Below, piece after piece: positions 47,276 through 58,150 of a stretch of DNA of 64,000 nucleotides; within the stretch, counting starts at the first letter, position 1; the number at the start of each line of letters is the position of its first letter. This DNA comes from Mesocentrotus franciscanus. Its lineage: Eukaryota > Echinodermata > Echinoidea > Camarodonta > Strongylocentrotidae. Under the pieces are notes generated by a model. It saw nothing but the letters and a program-made list of their open reading frames with translations. It had not been told where the DNA came from and searched no databases. The position numbers were made by a program, and so were the translations under genes. The stretch covers positions 21,535,267-21,599,266 of the forward strand of contig CP137671.1 in the NCBI GenBank assembly GCA_037976565.1, in the 5' to 3' direction.

Positions 47276-47590
47276 GTGGCGCTTGTTCAGAAGCATATCC
47301 CTACTTTGACCCCGTAACTCCGGCGTATAGAGATACGCTACTAAAACAGACCTAAAATTCAAGTAAATATTCATCTTTTCTTCAAATAATGGCCATGTTT
47401 TAAAAGTCGTTATGTTTTTACCTGTTTCGTGTCAATTTTCTTATCTTTTTGGGAATATTTTTCCTAAAAATGAAGACTTATAATGTACACTTTCTCACGG
47501 GATTCACGGCAAACTGTGCTGCACAATACGATTGCATACCGTATACGTACCGACGGTGGGGTGCGCGCGCAACCCACCGTCAGCCGCTGA
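47276..47590 (+). mobile_element. Half copy of the palindromic GGGCGC MITE
   Basis: It matches the left arm of the element at 16,701-17,239 from ACTTTGACCC through GTCAATTTTCTTATC and CTTTCTCACGGGATTCACGG to the CCGACGGTGGG centre. It lacks the second arm. Confidence 0.75.
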
Positions 47591-47612
47591 TATGATGCGC
47601 ACATGTGTCAAC

Positions 47613-47805
47613 TTTATCTCGTGGCCTCGAGATAATAAGTCGTGGCCACGAGATAATAAGTCGTGGCCACGAGATAATAAGTCGTTGCCTCGAGATAATA
47701 AGTCGTGGTCTCGAGAAAATAAGTCGTGGCCTCGAGATAATAAGTCGTGGCCACGAGATAATAAGTCGTGGCCTCGAGATAATAAGTCGTGGCCACGAGA
47801 TAACA
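47613..47805. repeat. 21-bp minisatellite, about 9 copies
   Basis: Tandem units alternate between GTGGCCACGAGATAATAAGTC and a GTGGCCTCGAGATAATAAGTC form. The unit is the same sequence as the inner end of the flanking TIR (CTCGAGATAA...AATAAT), so it probably grew from the TIR. It lacks spacers and is not a CRISPR array. Confidence 0.85.
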
Positions 47806-48377
47806 AATAATTTCTCATATCGTTTTATGACCCCTTAGGGGCTCCGTATCATTGTCATTGTGTAGGCCTATTCTTGCGCAGCACTATGCGTATAGAGGTT
47901 AGTGCGCTTATCTCTGTGTGCGCACGAAATTAAGCCTATTAAACTTGAGATTTATTTCTCAGCCATGCTGTCACGAAACAATCTTGAATGAATTCTTTTT
48001 ACATCAAATAACAAGGATCCAGGAGTTTCGTAATATAAAATAAATGATGCATGTTTTCATTCGTTCATTATACGATCTATCCGCCCTCGTTGAGTGTGTG
48101 TGTATCTATCGCACGAAGCCGTTAGGCTGAGTGCGAAAGATACAGACATCCTCAACTCGAGTGCGGATAGATCGTATAATGAATTCATGCGCATGCATCA
48201 TATTTGTATAATATTAGAATCGGATTGCTTATTACTGTTGAGGAATCTCAACTTCGTATTTTTCTTTCATTATTGTGTTAGCTATTTTCTGTATATGCTT
48301 TATATGTTTCATATATTGTACATGTTGTATTTGTCTTGTATACTCTGCCAGTGACACAGTTGTGTATTGTATACTAC

Positions 48378-49681
48378 CAAGGGCGTCAATCCGAGTTTGA
48401 GCATGGGGGGGGGGGACACAATTACATGTCACCTCTACAGTTACTTTCAAAGTTATACCACGTTATGTTGCTACACACACTCTCTCTCTCTAGTTATTCT
48501 ATTTCACGGCATGTACTTTCATTGGTTACCGGTTCATTTGTCTTTTTTATCTTTGACGTTTCATTACATTATAGAGAAAGAAGACGATTCGTTGTACCGT
48601 TCTCGACTCTTAATCCTTGTCTGAATTCAGTTTCCACCCTCTCGCGCGTAGCGCGGAAGCTTTGACGTTTCATTAAATTATTAGAGAAAGAAGACGATTC
48701 ATTGTACTGTTCTCGACTCTTAATCCTTGTTTGAATTCAGTTCCCCCCTCCCCTCCCGCGCGAACCGCGGAAGCTTTGTCGTTTCATTTAATTATTAGAG
48801 AAAGAAGACGATTCATTGTACCGTTCTCGACTCTTAATCCTGGTTTGAATTCAGTTCCTCACCCCTCTCGCACGAAGCGCGGAAGCTTTGACGTTTCATT
48901 AAATTATTTAAAAAAGAAGACGATTCATTGAAGCGTTCTTGACTCTTAATCTTTGTTTGAATTCAGTTTCCCCCTCCCGCGCGAAGCTCGGAAGCTTTGA
49001 CGTTTCATTAAATTATTAGAGAAAGAAGACGAATCGTTGTACCGTTCTCGACTCTTAATGTTTGTTTGAATTCAGTCCCCCCTCCCGCGCGAAGCGCGGA
49101 AGCTTTCAGCTTTGACGTTTCATTAAATTATTAAAAAAAAAGAAGACGAATCGTTGTACTGTTCTTGACTCTTAATCTTTGTTTGAATTCATTTTCCCCT
49201 CCCCCCCCCCAGCGCGAAGCGCGGAAGCTGTGACGTTTCATTTAATTATTAGAGAAAGAAGATGATTCGTTCTACCGTTCTTGACTCTTAATCCTTGTTT
49301 GAATTCAGTTCCCCCCCCCTCCCGCGCGAAGCGCGGAAGCTTTGACGTTTCATTAAATTATTTAAAAAAGAAGACGATTCGTCGTACCGTTCTTGACTCT
49401 TAAACTTTGTTTGAATTTAGTTTCCCCCTCCCGCGCAAAGCGCGGGAGCTGTGACCTTTCATTTAATCATTAGGGAAAGAAGATGATTCGTTCTACCGCT
49501 CTCGACTCTTAATCCTTGAATGAATTCAGTTCCCCACCCCTTCTCGCGCGAAGCGCGGAAGCTTTGACGTTACAGTCAATTATTAAAGAACTTCTTTTCT
49601 GACAAAACATGGGGGGACATTTCACCACCTGAAAATTTGTGGGGGACGTGTCCCCCCGTCCCCCCAGGATTGACGCCCCTT
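48378..49681 (-). mobile_element. hAT-like element (CAGGGGCGTC family) carrying a 110-bp minisatellite, reverse-oriented copy
   Basis: The left end CAAGGGCGTCAATCC and right end GGATTGACGCCCCTT are inverted repeats, with the 8-bp duplication TATACTAC at 48,370-48,377 and 49,682-49,689. It is the reverse complement of the element nested in Helitron units 2-5. The interior (about 48,565-49,600) holds about ten copies of the 110-bp repeat. No transposase reading frame. The last base is T rather than the G expected for a hAT end. Confidence 0.82.
48565..49600 (-). repeat. 110-bp minisatellite, about 10 copies
   Basis: Each unit contains (plus strand) TTTGACGTTTCATTAAATTA, AGAAAGAAGACGATTCGTT, CTCGACTCTTAATCCTTG, GAATTCAGTTTCC and a short palindrome around CGCGCGAAGCGCG. 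Units differ by substitutions and by the length of the C-run next to the palindrome. Confidence 0.85.
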
Positions 49682-49901
49682 TATACTACATTGTGTCATG
49701 GACCTGGGTTCAAATGTTTATTACGCTGAATAAAGATGATAAATATATAATAATGCATGTTTTTCATTCGTTCAACAGTGCGAATATCTTCATGAGTTAA
49801 AAGATTAACGTTCTATTCAACTCGGCTGACACCTCGTTGAATAGAATTAACGTTAATCTTGAACTCATAAGCATTCATTTTTCGTATATTATGTTACTTA
49901 C

Positions 49902-50000
49902 TACATGATGATTCATCCTCATAATTGTCACAGTTGTAATATCCATCGCAAACCAACGTCACTGACACATCCATGTTTGATCTCGAACAAGGAAAGAAAT
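49902..50000 (-). CDS. LDLa-like exon 5
   Basis: A 99-bp phase 1-1 exon: FFPCSRSNMDVSVTLVC then DGYYNCDNYEDESSC. Asp replaces Asn in MDVS, so the usual sequon is lost. The acceptor and donor are intact, but a foreign segment of about 9.1 kb (about 40,798-49,889) begins within about 10 bp of the donor GTAAGT. The exon has kept its splice site by a narrow margin. Confidence 0.82.
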
Positions 50001-50281
50001 CTGAAACAGAGAAAGGACAATGTGTTTTAGGAGTAATCACTTACTTCTGATAATAAACATGATTTCTCAATAATAATAACCTTAATCTCTGCTTCTGTAT
50101 AATGACAATTGAGATCAACTGATGCATTTCCAGTTACAATTAATCATGCACATAGACTATTGCATATGCTCTTTTGTGTTAATAGTTCTAATACTTGTTA
50201 ACGGAGGGGAGCCCGACTTAATAGTTAAGTTAAAAGGGCCGTTGATATTGGTATAAGGTGGGACACCCGGTGGGACACCCG

Positions 50282-50556
50282 CAGGGGCGGACCCAGCCGA
50301 CGGCAAGGGAGGGGGCCGAAAAAGGGGCCCACTTCGTGCGAAAATTTGTAATATCCATCGCGAACCAACGGGGGGTGGTAGTGAGCACAATTTTTTTTTT
50401 TGCCTCCAAAAATCAAAAATTTAATTATTTTGTAACCACCACCCCCCATTGAGCGCCAGGGAAGGGGGCCCATTTTCTTTCTTTTTTTACCAAAAAAGGG
50501 TGTTTTTACCTGTTTTTTTTCTAGGGAGGGCCCCCCCCCCCCTGGATCCGCCACTG
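50282..50556. mobile_element. hAT-like MITE, TSD GACACCCG
   Basis: A 275-bp insert in the CUB4-LDLa5 intron with ends CAGGGGCGGACCCAG and CTGGATCCGCCACTG (inverted, 12 of 15 matching). It is flanked by the 8-bp duplication GACACCCG (50,274-50,281 and 50,557-50,564). The family intron elsewhere reads GGACACCCATTTATTA without the insert. Short TIRs starting CAG and 8-bp duplications are hallmarks of hAT elements. The interior is G/C-homopolymer-rich and non-coding. Confidence 0.8.
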
Positions 50557-50871
50557 GACACCCGTTTATTTGAGATTGATGTCGGCAAATCTTGAATTGT
50601 AGTTTTTAACCTACATCGATGTATACGTTCTTCTTACGCTTGTTGGATTATTTTAGTCAAAGTGGGGGTTGGGGGAGGGGATATAATATTCGGGCAGCCT
50701 CACCACCACCTCATATAGCGATGTCACATTCTAACAATATAGCAGAAACCATAAAAGATACAGGTTGATCAATGCATTTGTATTTCACTTCTATTATCTT
50801 GGGTGATTTTATTAGTAACAAAAGCCACAAGGAATCGAACAGTAAAGTCCGACTGCAGCAATTATACTCAC

Positions 50872-51219
50872 TCAACAAATCAATGGCTGTAACACCAACA
50901 TCCATACTGATACCACTGTATTGCAGCTCTCCTATGGCAGCAAACCACATCTCATTGGAATCTACATAAATATCATCTGCGTAGGTTTTATATCCATGGA
51001 TAGTTGTGATGACAGACTGTAGGTCAGACGGATCGTTACCAGTTCCTATATGGACTAAATCATTACGGCGGAGAGTCAAGTCTTTGAACACAACTTGAAA
51101 TCCATTCGTAGCGTTTGTTTGTATCAAAGTTTCGTTATACAATCGTCTTGTAGTGGTGTATGGTAAGGAGATGATCCATGTATGTGATTCGCCTTCCTGA
51201 AGATATGTTGCTGAATAAT
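50872..51219 (-). CDS. CUB-like exon 4
   Basis: A 348-bp phase 1-1 exon (116 codons). It has a Thr-Trp insertion in the N-terminal strand (SHTWIISLPY), also seen in CUB9, and lacks one Asp in the DDL motif (RRNDLVHIGTG). Sequons NET and NAT are kept. MWFAAIGEL and GISMDVGVTAIDLL follow. No cysteine. It is open throughout and ends TTG-A|GTGAGT. Confidence 0.8.
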
Positions 51220-51932
51220 CTGCAGAAAATGATTTTCACGACACAAGAAAGAAAGAAATGAATTAAAAAATAATAATAAAAAAACACACAAGTAACATTC
51301 GTATCTGTAGATGATTCCTATCAGTTATGAACGGATATTACAAAACATTTTTACATTTTCACCATAGATCATATGGACACAATTTTTATTAAAAACATTC
51401 TCGGTTCATTGGAAAAATGTAATGACTCGCCTGTCCTGATATACAGACGTATACGACATCATATTGACAAAATCTAGTGCTTCGACCCGACTTCAGGGTT
51501 GGGGTTGGGGTTAGGAGTGGGGGAGTTACCCGACAGATACATTCAGACTGCGACACTTTGTATCAATGACCTAGATAATATCAGTAACTAGGGGTGAAAT
51601 CTTGTAAGTGAAATGGGTGACTGTTCAGGACCAATCTTTGGCTTCTACCAAGTTGTTGGAACAAATTGGGATACCCTAATAAGCCGTGAGCAGAAAAGCC
51701 ATGACCCCTGTGACTAAAATATACCAACCAACAGTCCACGAGACATACAAAACGAGTCCGTCTTTAAACAAAAATTCAGAAAATTCACCGCAAAAATGCG
51801 AGTAAGTAATGAATTACACAATTTCATAAAACATTGGAAAGAATGTGAGAGAATGATAGATATATGGCTTCATATTTCAGCACATGTATTACAACAATTC
51901 CGTGTTCGTGTACCTAGGCCCCGATTCATTAA

Positions 51933-52656
51933 AGCCCAAGTCCACTCCAAAAATAACTTACTTTCAATAGAACCAGAGAAATCAGACAAACCAATCAAAA
52001 AAAGTTTGAGCAAAATCGGATAACTAATAAGAAAGTTATGAATTTTTAATGACATGAAAAACTTTGAAAATCACTACACAAATTGGCAACTCACTCATGA
52101 GTCTGTGACGTATGGTCCTCACTATCCACTTATTATTTTCTGTATATTGATAATATAAATTTCCTATTTTCACCCTAAGAATCTTATTTCTTCACACCAG
52201 CATCCAAGTTAGATTGTTAGTAATATTTTTGAAAAATTGAATTTTGATAAACTATTTACATAAAAATCAATAATTATGAAATACAATATTCAGAAAATAG
52301 TATCAATTCTTCAAAATTCATAAAAGTTTTTGGGAAATGTCATGCACGCAATATGATACAAATCATATAACCTGGGCAAAGGCATGGGGAAATCAAGTTT
52401 TGGGGATAAAAAGGGAAATTAATGGAATTAAACTATGTAAAGCAATTGATAAGTTGTGAGGACATGACGTCACAAACTGATAACCATATTGGCATTTTGT
52501 GTTGTGAATCTCATTGTTCCATAGTTTTACATACTTTTTCAAAAATTCATAACTTTCTTATTAGTTATCCGATTTTGCTCAAACTTTTTTTGATTGGTTT
52601 GTCTGATTTTTCTGCTTTTATTGAAAGTAAGTTATTTTTGGAGTGGAAATTGCCCT
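51933..52656. mobile_element. TTAA-flanked MITE with terminal inverted repeats of about 120 bp
   Basis: A 724-bp element flanked by TTAA at 51,929-51,932 and 52,657-52,660. The left end AGCCCAAGTCCACTCC... and the right end are inverted copies for about 120 bp (shared core CCACTCCAAAAATAACTT). The core has no transposase. Paralogous introns have GATTCATAAAACATTTT-like empty sites (for example near 40,491). TTAA target use points to piggyBac-type mobilisation by inference; the TIR does not begin with the usual CCC, so another superfamily is possible. Confidence 0.75.
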
Positions 52657-52937
52657 TTAAACATTTTATCAACAACAAGTGACAAGAACTGCTATAAGCT
52701 ACTGAAATCGTGGCATTAAATTGGCTGAGAGCAAATATGTCGTAGAATTTTGGAATTTGTTATTAATAACAAGTTTTATGAAACAAGCCTCTGGTGTAAC
52801 TCATTAGGGGATATATGCTCATTGGGATTTCTGCTAATTTGCCTGAGTTGTATTCTATATCGTGTATATGGGTCTAGGCAGCGGCGGAACATAATGCGTC
52901 AGAACACGGGTAAAAGGAATTTCAGTATCAAAACTTT

Positions 52938-53604
52938 AAGGTATTGTTCACCTAAAATAAAAGAAATAGAAAATGGTTTCTTTCCTACCTTGTCTCGTAG
53001 CAACACCTGTTGAAACCAACACTTGGGACAAATTATCTCATAAGGTGAATAATAGGTAGTCGTTCAAATCTTGCACAGTACCCGTATAAAGAATATGTAA
53101 GACTATATACAAAGTAATGTCGCTTCTTTGCGGATGAAGTTAGGAAGAAGAAACTCATAATCTCTATAAAGTAATAAGGCCTTAGAACCGAGTAGAGAAA
53201 CAAGCGAAGAAGTAAGACATGAATTATGATAAAGCTGAATTAGCTTTGGTGTATACTTTAGAGTCCCTCTAAAAGACGTGTGCTCTATAAGTACAGCTCA
53301 GGAGAAGTGATGAATATAGGTATGGTAAAAGCCAGTGTAATAATGCTTTACCAGTACATTGGGTGGTTGCACATCCCAAGACATAGAATGTGGAATGTGC
53401 TTGCCAGAATAACTGCACATCACAATACAATAAGGTTTAGAATGTGCTTGCCAGAGAATGTGTGGCACTCTAATAATGTTCGGGTGTCACTAAACAAATG
53501 GGTGACAATTGAATAAAAGACCAGACTTCAAGCCACACAATAAGGACAAGACAATAATATTTACAAATGTAAAGTTCTTCTAAGGTCAAGTCACTCCAAA
53601 ACTA
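52938..53604. other. Unidentified intron insertion of about 0.67 kb
   Basis: Other units run from CAGTATCAAAACT...GGAGGTATT directly to the LDLa donor. Here about 0.67 kb intervenes. It has no convincing coding frame. A segment of about 60 bp containing GAATGTGCTTGCCAGA occurs twice (near 53,390 and 53,440). No terminal repeats or target duplication were recognised, so boundaries are approximate. Confidence 0.45.
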
Positions 53605-53625
53605 GGGAGGTTTTCGGTTACTTAC

Positions 53626-53724
53626 TACATGATGATTCATCCTCATAATTGTCACAGTTGTAATATCCATCGCAAACCAACGTCACTGACACGTTCATGT
53701 TCGATCCCGAACAAGGAAATAAAT
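53626..53724 (-). CDS. LDLa-like exon 4
   Basis: A 99-bp phase 1-1 exon: LFPCSGSNMNVSVTLVC then DGYYNCDNYEDESSC, with the four-cysteine pattern and the NVS sequon. Normal splice sites. The intron just 3' of its donor is rearranged: plus-strand sequence 52,938-53,604 is not present in the other units. Confidence 0.82.
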
Positions 53725-54290
53725 CTGAAACAGAAAAAGAACGATGTGTTTTAAAAGTATTCACTTACTTCTGATTATAAAGTCACTTTTCCATAATAAC
53801 AACCTTAATCTATGTTCCTTGACAATGACAATTGATATCGACAGATGCATTTTAAGTTACAATTGATTTCGCACATAGTCTATCGCGTATGCTCTTTTGT
53901 GTTAATAATTATAATACTTGTTAACGGAGGGGAGCACGATTTAATTATTAAATAAAAAAAGGGCCGTTGATATTGGTATAAGGTGGAACACCAGTTTATT
54001 AGAGATTCATGTCGGCAAATCTTGAATTGTAGTTTTTAACCTACAGCGATGTATACATTCTTCTTACGCTTGTTTAATCATTTTAGTCAAAGTGGGGGGA
54101 TATAATATTCAAGCAGCCTCACCACGTCCTATCTACATCTAGCTATGTCACTGTATAACAATAAAGCCGAAGCCTTAATAGATACAGGTTGGTCAATGCA
54201 TTTGTATATCCCTTCTATTATCTCGGTGTGATCTGATTAGTATCAAAAGCCACAAGGAATTGAAAAGTAAAATGATGCAATTATACTCAC
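53725..54290 (-). other. Intron CUB3-LDLa4
   Basis: About 0.57 kb. It contains the empty TTTTAAAA site that is filled in the CUB1-LDLa2 intron. Confidence 0.65.
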
Positions 54291-54635
54291 TCAGCAAATC
54301 AATGGCTGTTACACCAACATCCAATCTGATACCACTGTCTTGCAGCCCTCCTATGACAGCAAACCACATCTCATTGGAATCTACATAAATATCATCTACG
54401 TAGGACTTATATCCATGGATAGTCGTGATGACAGACTGTATGTCAGACGGATCGTTACCAGTCCCTATTTGGACTAAATCATCATTACTTTCAAGATACA
54501 AATCTTGGAACACAACTTGAATTCCATTCGTAGCGTTTGTTTGTATCAAGGTTGCGTTATACAATCGTGTTGTAGTGGTGTATGGTAAGGATATGATATG
54601 TGATTTGCCTTCCTGAAGATATGTTGCTGAATAAT
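54291..54635 (-). CDS. CUB-like exon 3
   Basis: A 345-bp phase 1-1 exon, acceptor TGCAG|AT, donor A|GTGAGT. It is nearly identical to CUB1: only Gly-Lys-Ser for Gly-Glu-Ser, DIQ for DTQ and GIRL for GISL differ. It keeps both sequons (YNAT, TNAT) and DDLVQIGTG. No cysteine. The distance from CUB1, less the 386-bp insert, is almost exactly two 2.0-kb units. Confidence 0.82.
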
Positions 54636-55633
54636 CTGCAGGAAAAGATTTTCAAAACACAAGAAAGAAAGAAATGAATCCAAAAAAAAAAAAAAAAGAA
54701 GAAAAACAAGTACCCTTCGTATCTGTAGATGATCCCGATCAGTTATGAACGGACATTACAAAACCTTTTACATTTCCCCCTTAGATCATATGGACACATT
54801 TTTGTATTCGAAACATTTTCTGTTAATTACAAATGTGTAAAGACGGGCATGTCCAGATATACGGACATACAACATCATATCGACAAAATCGAGTGCTTCG
54901 ACCCGACTTTGGGGTTCGGGGGTTAACCCGACAGCTACACTCAGGCTTCCACACTTTGTATTAATGACCTAGATATCATCAGTAACTAGGGGTCAAATCT
55001 TGTGAGTGAAATGGGTGACTGTTCAGGACCAGTCTTTGGGTTCTACCAAGTTGTTGGAACAAAGTGGGATACCCTAATAAGCCGTGAGCACAAAATCCAT
55101 GACCCCAGTGGCTGAAATATTCAGGAAAAGTCCACGAGACGTACAATACGACTCCGTCTTTAAGATAATGGAGAAAATTTACCGCAAAAATGCAAGTTAG
55201 TAATGAATTTCCGATTTCATAAAAAAGTGGAGAAGAATGTGAGAGAATGCGAAAAACATGGCTTCATATTTCAGCACCCGTATTCAAACAATTTAGTGTT
55301 TGTATACCTAGGCCCTGATTCATAAACATGTTATCAACAACAAGTGACAAGACCTGTTATGAGCTACTGAAATTCTTGATAAAATTGGCTGAGAGCAAAT
55401 TTGTTGTAGAATTTTCAGAATTTGTTATTAATAACAAGTTTTATGAAACAAGCCCCTGGGGTGAATCCTTAGGGAGTATGCTAATTGGGATTTCTGCTAA
55501 TTTGCATAAGATGCATTCTTTCATGTATACGGTAGTAGGCAGCGAAACATAATGCGTCAGAACACGGGGATCGATGTAGTAAAAAAAATCAAAAAAATCA
55601 GTATAAAAAATTAGGAGGTATTCTGTTACTTAC
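54636..55633 (-). other. Intron LDLa3-CUB3 (standard length)
   Basis: About 1.0 kb of shared intron sequence, including a poly-A-rich run near 54,680 on the plus strand. No insertion seen. Confidence 0.6.
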
Positions 55634-55732
55634 TACATAATGATTCGTCCTCATAATTGTCACAGTTGATGTATCCGTCACAAACCAACGTCACTAACAC
55701 GTACTTGTTTGATCCTGAACAAGGAAAGTATT
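55634..55732 (-). CDS. LDLa-like exon 3
   Basis: A 99-bp phase 1-1 exon. It reads YFPCSGSNKYVLVTLVC and then DGYINCDNYEDESLC. It has private changes (KYVLV in place of MNVSV, YIN in place of YYN, SLC in place of SSC) and no sequon. The split first codon is A|AA, giving Lys where most LDLa copies have Asn. The splice sites are normal. Confidence 0.8.
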
Positions 55733-56285
55733 CTGAAACAGAAAACGGATGATGTGTGTTTTAGGAGTTTCCTTTTTTCTGATTCAAAACATATTCTCTT
55801 AATAATAACCCTAGTTTCTGCTTCTGTATAATGACAATTGAGATCAACTGATGCATTTTCAGTTAGATCTTGCACATTGACTATTGCTTATGCTCTTTTG
55901 TATTAATATTTCTAATGCTTGTTAATGGAAGGGAGTTAATAGAGGCCGTTGATATTGGTGTGAGGTAGGACCAGTAGTCACGTGTAAGACACACATTTAA
56001 TAGAGATTCATGTCGGCCTTTACCTACAGCAAAGTATAAGCACTTGCTCCGCTTGTTGGATCATTTTTGTTAAAGTGGGGGAAAATCTAATACTCGGGTA
56101 GCCTCTACCCGTCCTATTTACATCTAGCGATGGCACTGTCTAACAATAAAGCTGAAACCTTAATAAATAAAGGTTGATCAATGCATTCGTATATCACTTT
56201 TATTATCTCGGGTGATTTTATTAGTATCAAAAGCCAAAAGGAATTGAACAGTAAAGTCCGACTGATGCAATAATAGCCTACTCAC
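55733..56285 (-). other. Intron CUB2-LDLa3
   Basis: About 0.55 kb of the shared intron; nothing else seen. Confidence 0.6.
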
Positions 56286-56630
56286 TCGGCAAATCAATGG
56301 CAGTAACACCAACATTCATACGTATACCACTGTCTTGCAGCCCTCTTATGGCAGCAAACCACATCTCATTGGAATCTACATAAATATCATCTGCGTAGGT
56401 TTTATATCCATGGATAGTTGTGATGACAGACTGTAGGTCAGACGGATCGTTACCAGTCCCTATTTGGACTAAATCATCATTACTTTCGAGAGACAAACTT
56501 TGGAACACAACTTCAAATCCATTCTTAGCGTTTGTTTGTATCAAGTTTGCGTTATACAATCGCCTCCTATTGGTGTATGGTAAGAAGATGATATGTGATT
56601 CGCCTCCCTGAAGATATGTTGCTGAATAAT
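56286..56630 (-). CDS. CUB-like exon 2
   Basis: A 345-bp phase 1-1 exon ending DLP-A|GTGAGT. The CUB core is intact (DDLVQIGTG, TTIHGYKTY, SNEMWFAAI, GIRMNVGVTAIDL), but both sequons common to the family are lost: YNANL replaces YNATL, and TNAKNG replaces TNATNG. LQGGESHIIFLPY and TNRRR are also private changes. Cysteine-free like the others. Open through its whole length. Confidence 0.8.
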
Positions 56631-57633
56631 CTGCAGGAAAAGATTTTCATTACAACAAGGAAGAAAGAAATTGATTAAAAGAAGAAGAAAAAAACAAGAA
56701 AAAACAAACAAAAGGTAAATTCCGTATCTGTTTATTATTATTCATATTGGTGGTGAACGGATATTACAAACATTTTACATTTTCCCCCTTAAATCATATG
56801 GACACATTTTTTATTCGAAACATTCTCTGTTCATTGAAAATTTGTAAAGACGGGCATGTCCAGATAAACGGACATACAACATCATAGCGACAAAATCGAG
56901 TGCTTCGCACGACTGTGGGGTTCGGGGGGTGGGCTAACCCGACAGCTACACTCAGACTGCGACACTTTTTATCAATGACCTAGATAATATCATTAACTTT
57001 GAAGGGTCAAATCTTGTGAGTAAAATGGGTGACAGTTCAGGACCACACTTTGGGTTCTTCCAAGTTGTTGGAACAACTTGGGATACCCTATTAAGCCGTG
57101 AGCACAAAAGCCATGACACCAGTGACTAAAATATTCAAGAATATTTCACGAGACATACCATACGGGTCTGTCTTTAAAATAATGCAGAAAATTCACAGCG
57201 AAAATGCGAGTAAGTAATGGATTTCACAATTTCATTAAACAGTAGAGGAGAATGTGAGAGAATGCAAAAATAAATAGATTCATTTTTCAGCACCCGTATT
57301 CAAACATTCAGTGATCGTATAACTAGGCCCTGATTTATCAAACATGTTATCAATAACAAGTTACAAAAACTGTTATAAGCTACTGAAATTGTGGCATATA
57401 ATTTGCTGAGAGCAAATTTGTTGTAGAATTTTCAGATTTTGTTATTAAAAACAAGTTGTATGATACAAGCCCCTGGGGTAAGTCATTGGAGGATATACTG
57501 ATTGGGATTTCTGCTAATTTACCTAAATTGTATTCTATATCATGTATATGGGGGTAGGCAGCGGAACATAATGCGTCAAAACACGGGTAAAAGGAATTTC
57601 AGTGTCAAAACTAAGGAGTATTCTGTTACTTAC
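56631..57633 (-). other. Intron LDLa2-CUB2 (standard length)
   Basis: About 1.0 kb of the shared intron sequence, with no insertion and nothing else recognisable. Confidence 0.65.
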
Positions 57634-57732
57634 TACATGATGATTCATCCTCATAATTATCACAGTTGTAAAATCCATCGCAAACCAACGTCTCTGACAC
57701 GTTCATGTTCGATCCCGAACAAGGAAAGAAAT
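57634..57732 (-). CDS. LDLa-like exon 2
   Basis: A 99-bp phase 1-1 exon, acceptor TTTCAG|AT, donor A|GTAAGT. It encodes FFPCSGSNMNVSETLVC, then DGFYNCDNYEDESSC. Four cysteines remain, and the acidic CDG...DE calcium-site pattern is kept except that Asn replaces the usual Asp before the third visible Cys. NVS is a sequon. It differs from LDLa4 at three positions, matching the CUB1/CUB3 similarity, so LDLa2 and LDLa4 belong to the same recent duplication. Confidence 0.82.
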
Positions 57733-57764
57733 CTGAAACAGAAAAAGAACGATGTGTTTTAAAA

Positions 57765-58150
57765 CGTATCTGGACACCTACCCCCTGGACAACCACCCCC
57801 GGATAACAACCCCTAGTCAACTACCCCCTACGACAACCACCCCCTAGGACAACTACCCCCTAGGGCAACCGTCCTCTAGGACAACAACCCCCGGGTCAAA
57901 TAACCCCGGACAACTACCCCCAGACAAGTACCCCCTAGGACAACTACCCCCGGACAACTCCCCCTCAGGATAGTTGACCGGGGGTAGTTGTCCTAGAGGA
58001 TGGTTGTCGTATGGGGTAGTTGTCTGGGGGTAGTTGTCTGGGGGTAGTTTTCCGGGGGTAGTTGTCCTAGGGGGTAGTTGTCCTAGGGCGTAGTTGTCTG
58101 GGGGGAGTTTTCCGGGAATGGATGTCCAGGGGGTAGGTGTCTTAGAACCG
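57765..58150. mobile_element. Palindromic minisatellite MITE with 8-bp TTTTAAAA target duplication
   Basis: A 386-bp insert in the CUB1-LDLa2 intron. The left half is built of ACAACTACCCCC-type units and the right half of their reverse complement GGGGGTAGTTGT, so it can fold into one long hairpin. The outer ends match inversely (GGACACCTACCCCCTGG at the left, its complement at the right). TTTTAAAA is present at 57,757-57,764 and 58,151-58,158. The paralogous intron near 53,747 has the uninterrupted empty site GATGTGTTTTAAAAGTATTC. No coding capacity. The 8-bp duplication suits hAT or related transposases; assignment is inference. Confidence 0.85.

Larger units (their letters stand above)
45521..47848. 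mobile_element. Non-autonomous TIR element of 2.3 kb inserted in a GTCATT repeat
   Basis: The ends are inverted repeats of about 58 bp: TACGGAGCCCCTAAGGGGTC at 45,521 and its complement ending at 47,848, continuing inward through CATAAAACGATATGA and a GATATCTCGAGGCC-like segment. GTCATT-rich sequence lies on both sides, suggesting insertion into the tail of the LINE just upstream. The interior contains a partial hAT-B copy (45,575-46,493), half of a palindromic MITE (47,276-47,590) and a minisatellite (47,613-47,805). No transposase found. Confidence 0.7.

Noticed and set aside
47613..47805. CRISPR-like direct repeats
   Set aside because: Units abut without spacers, the genome is eukaryotic, and the unit derives from the flanking TIR.
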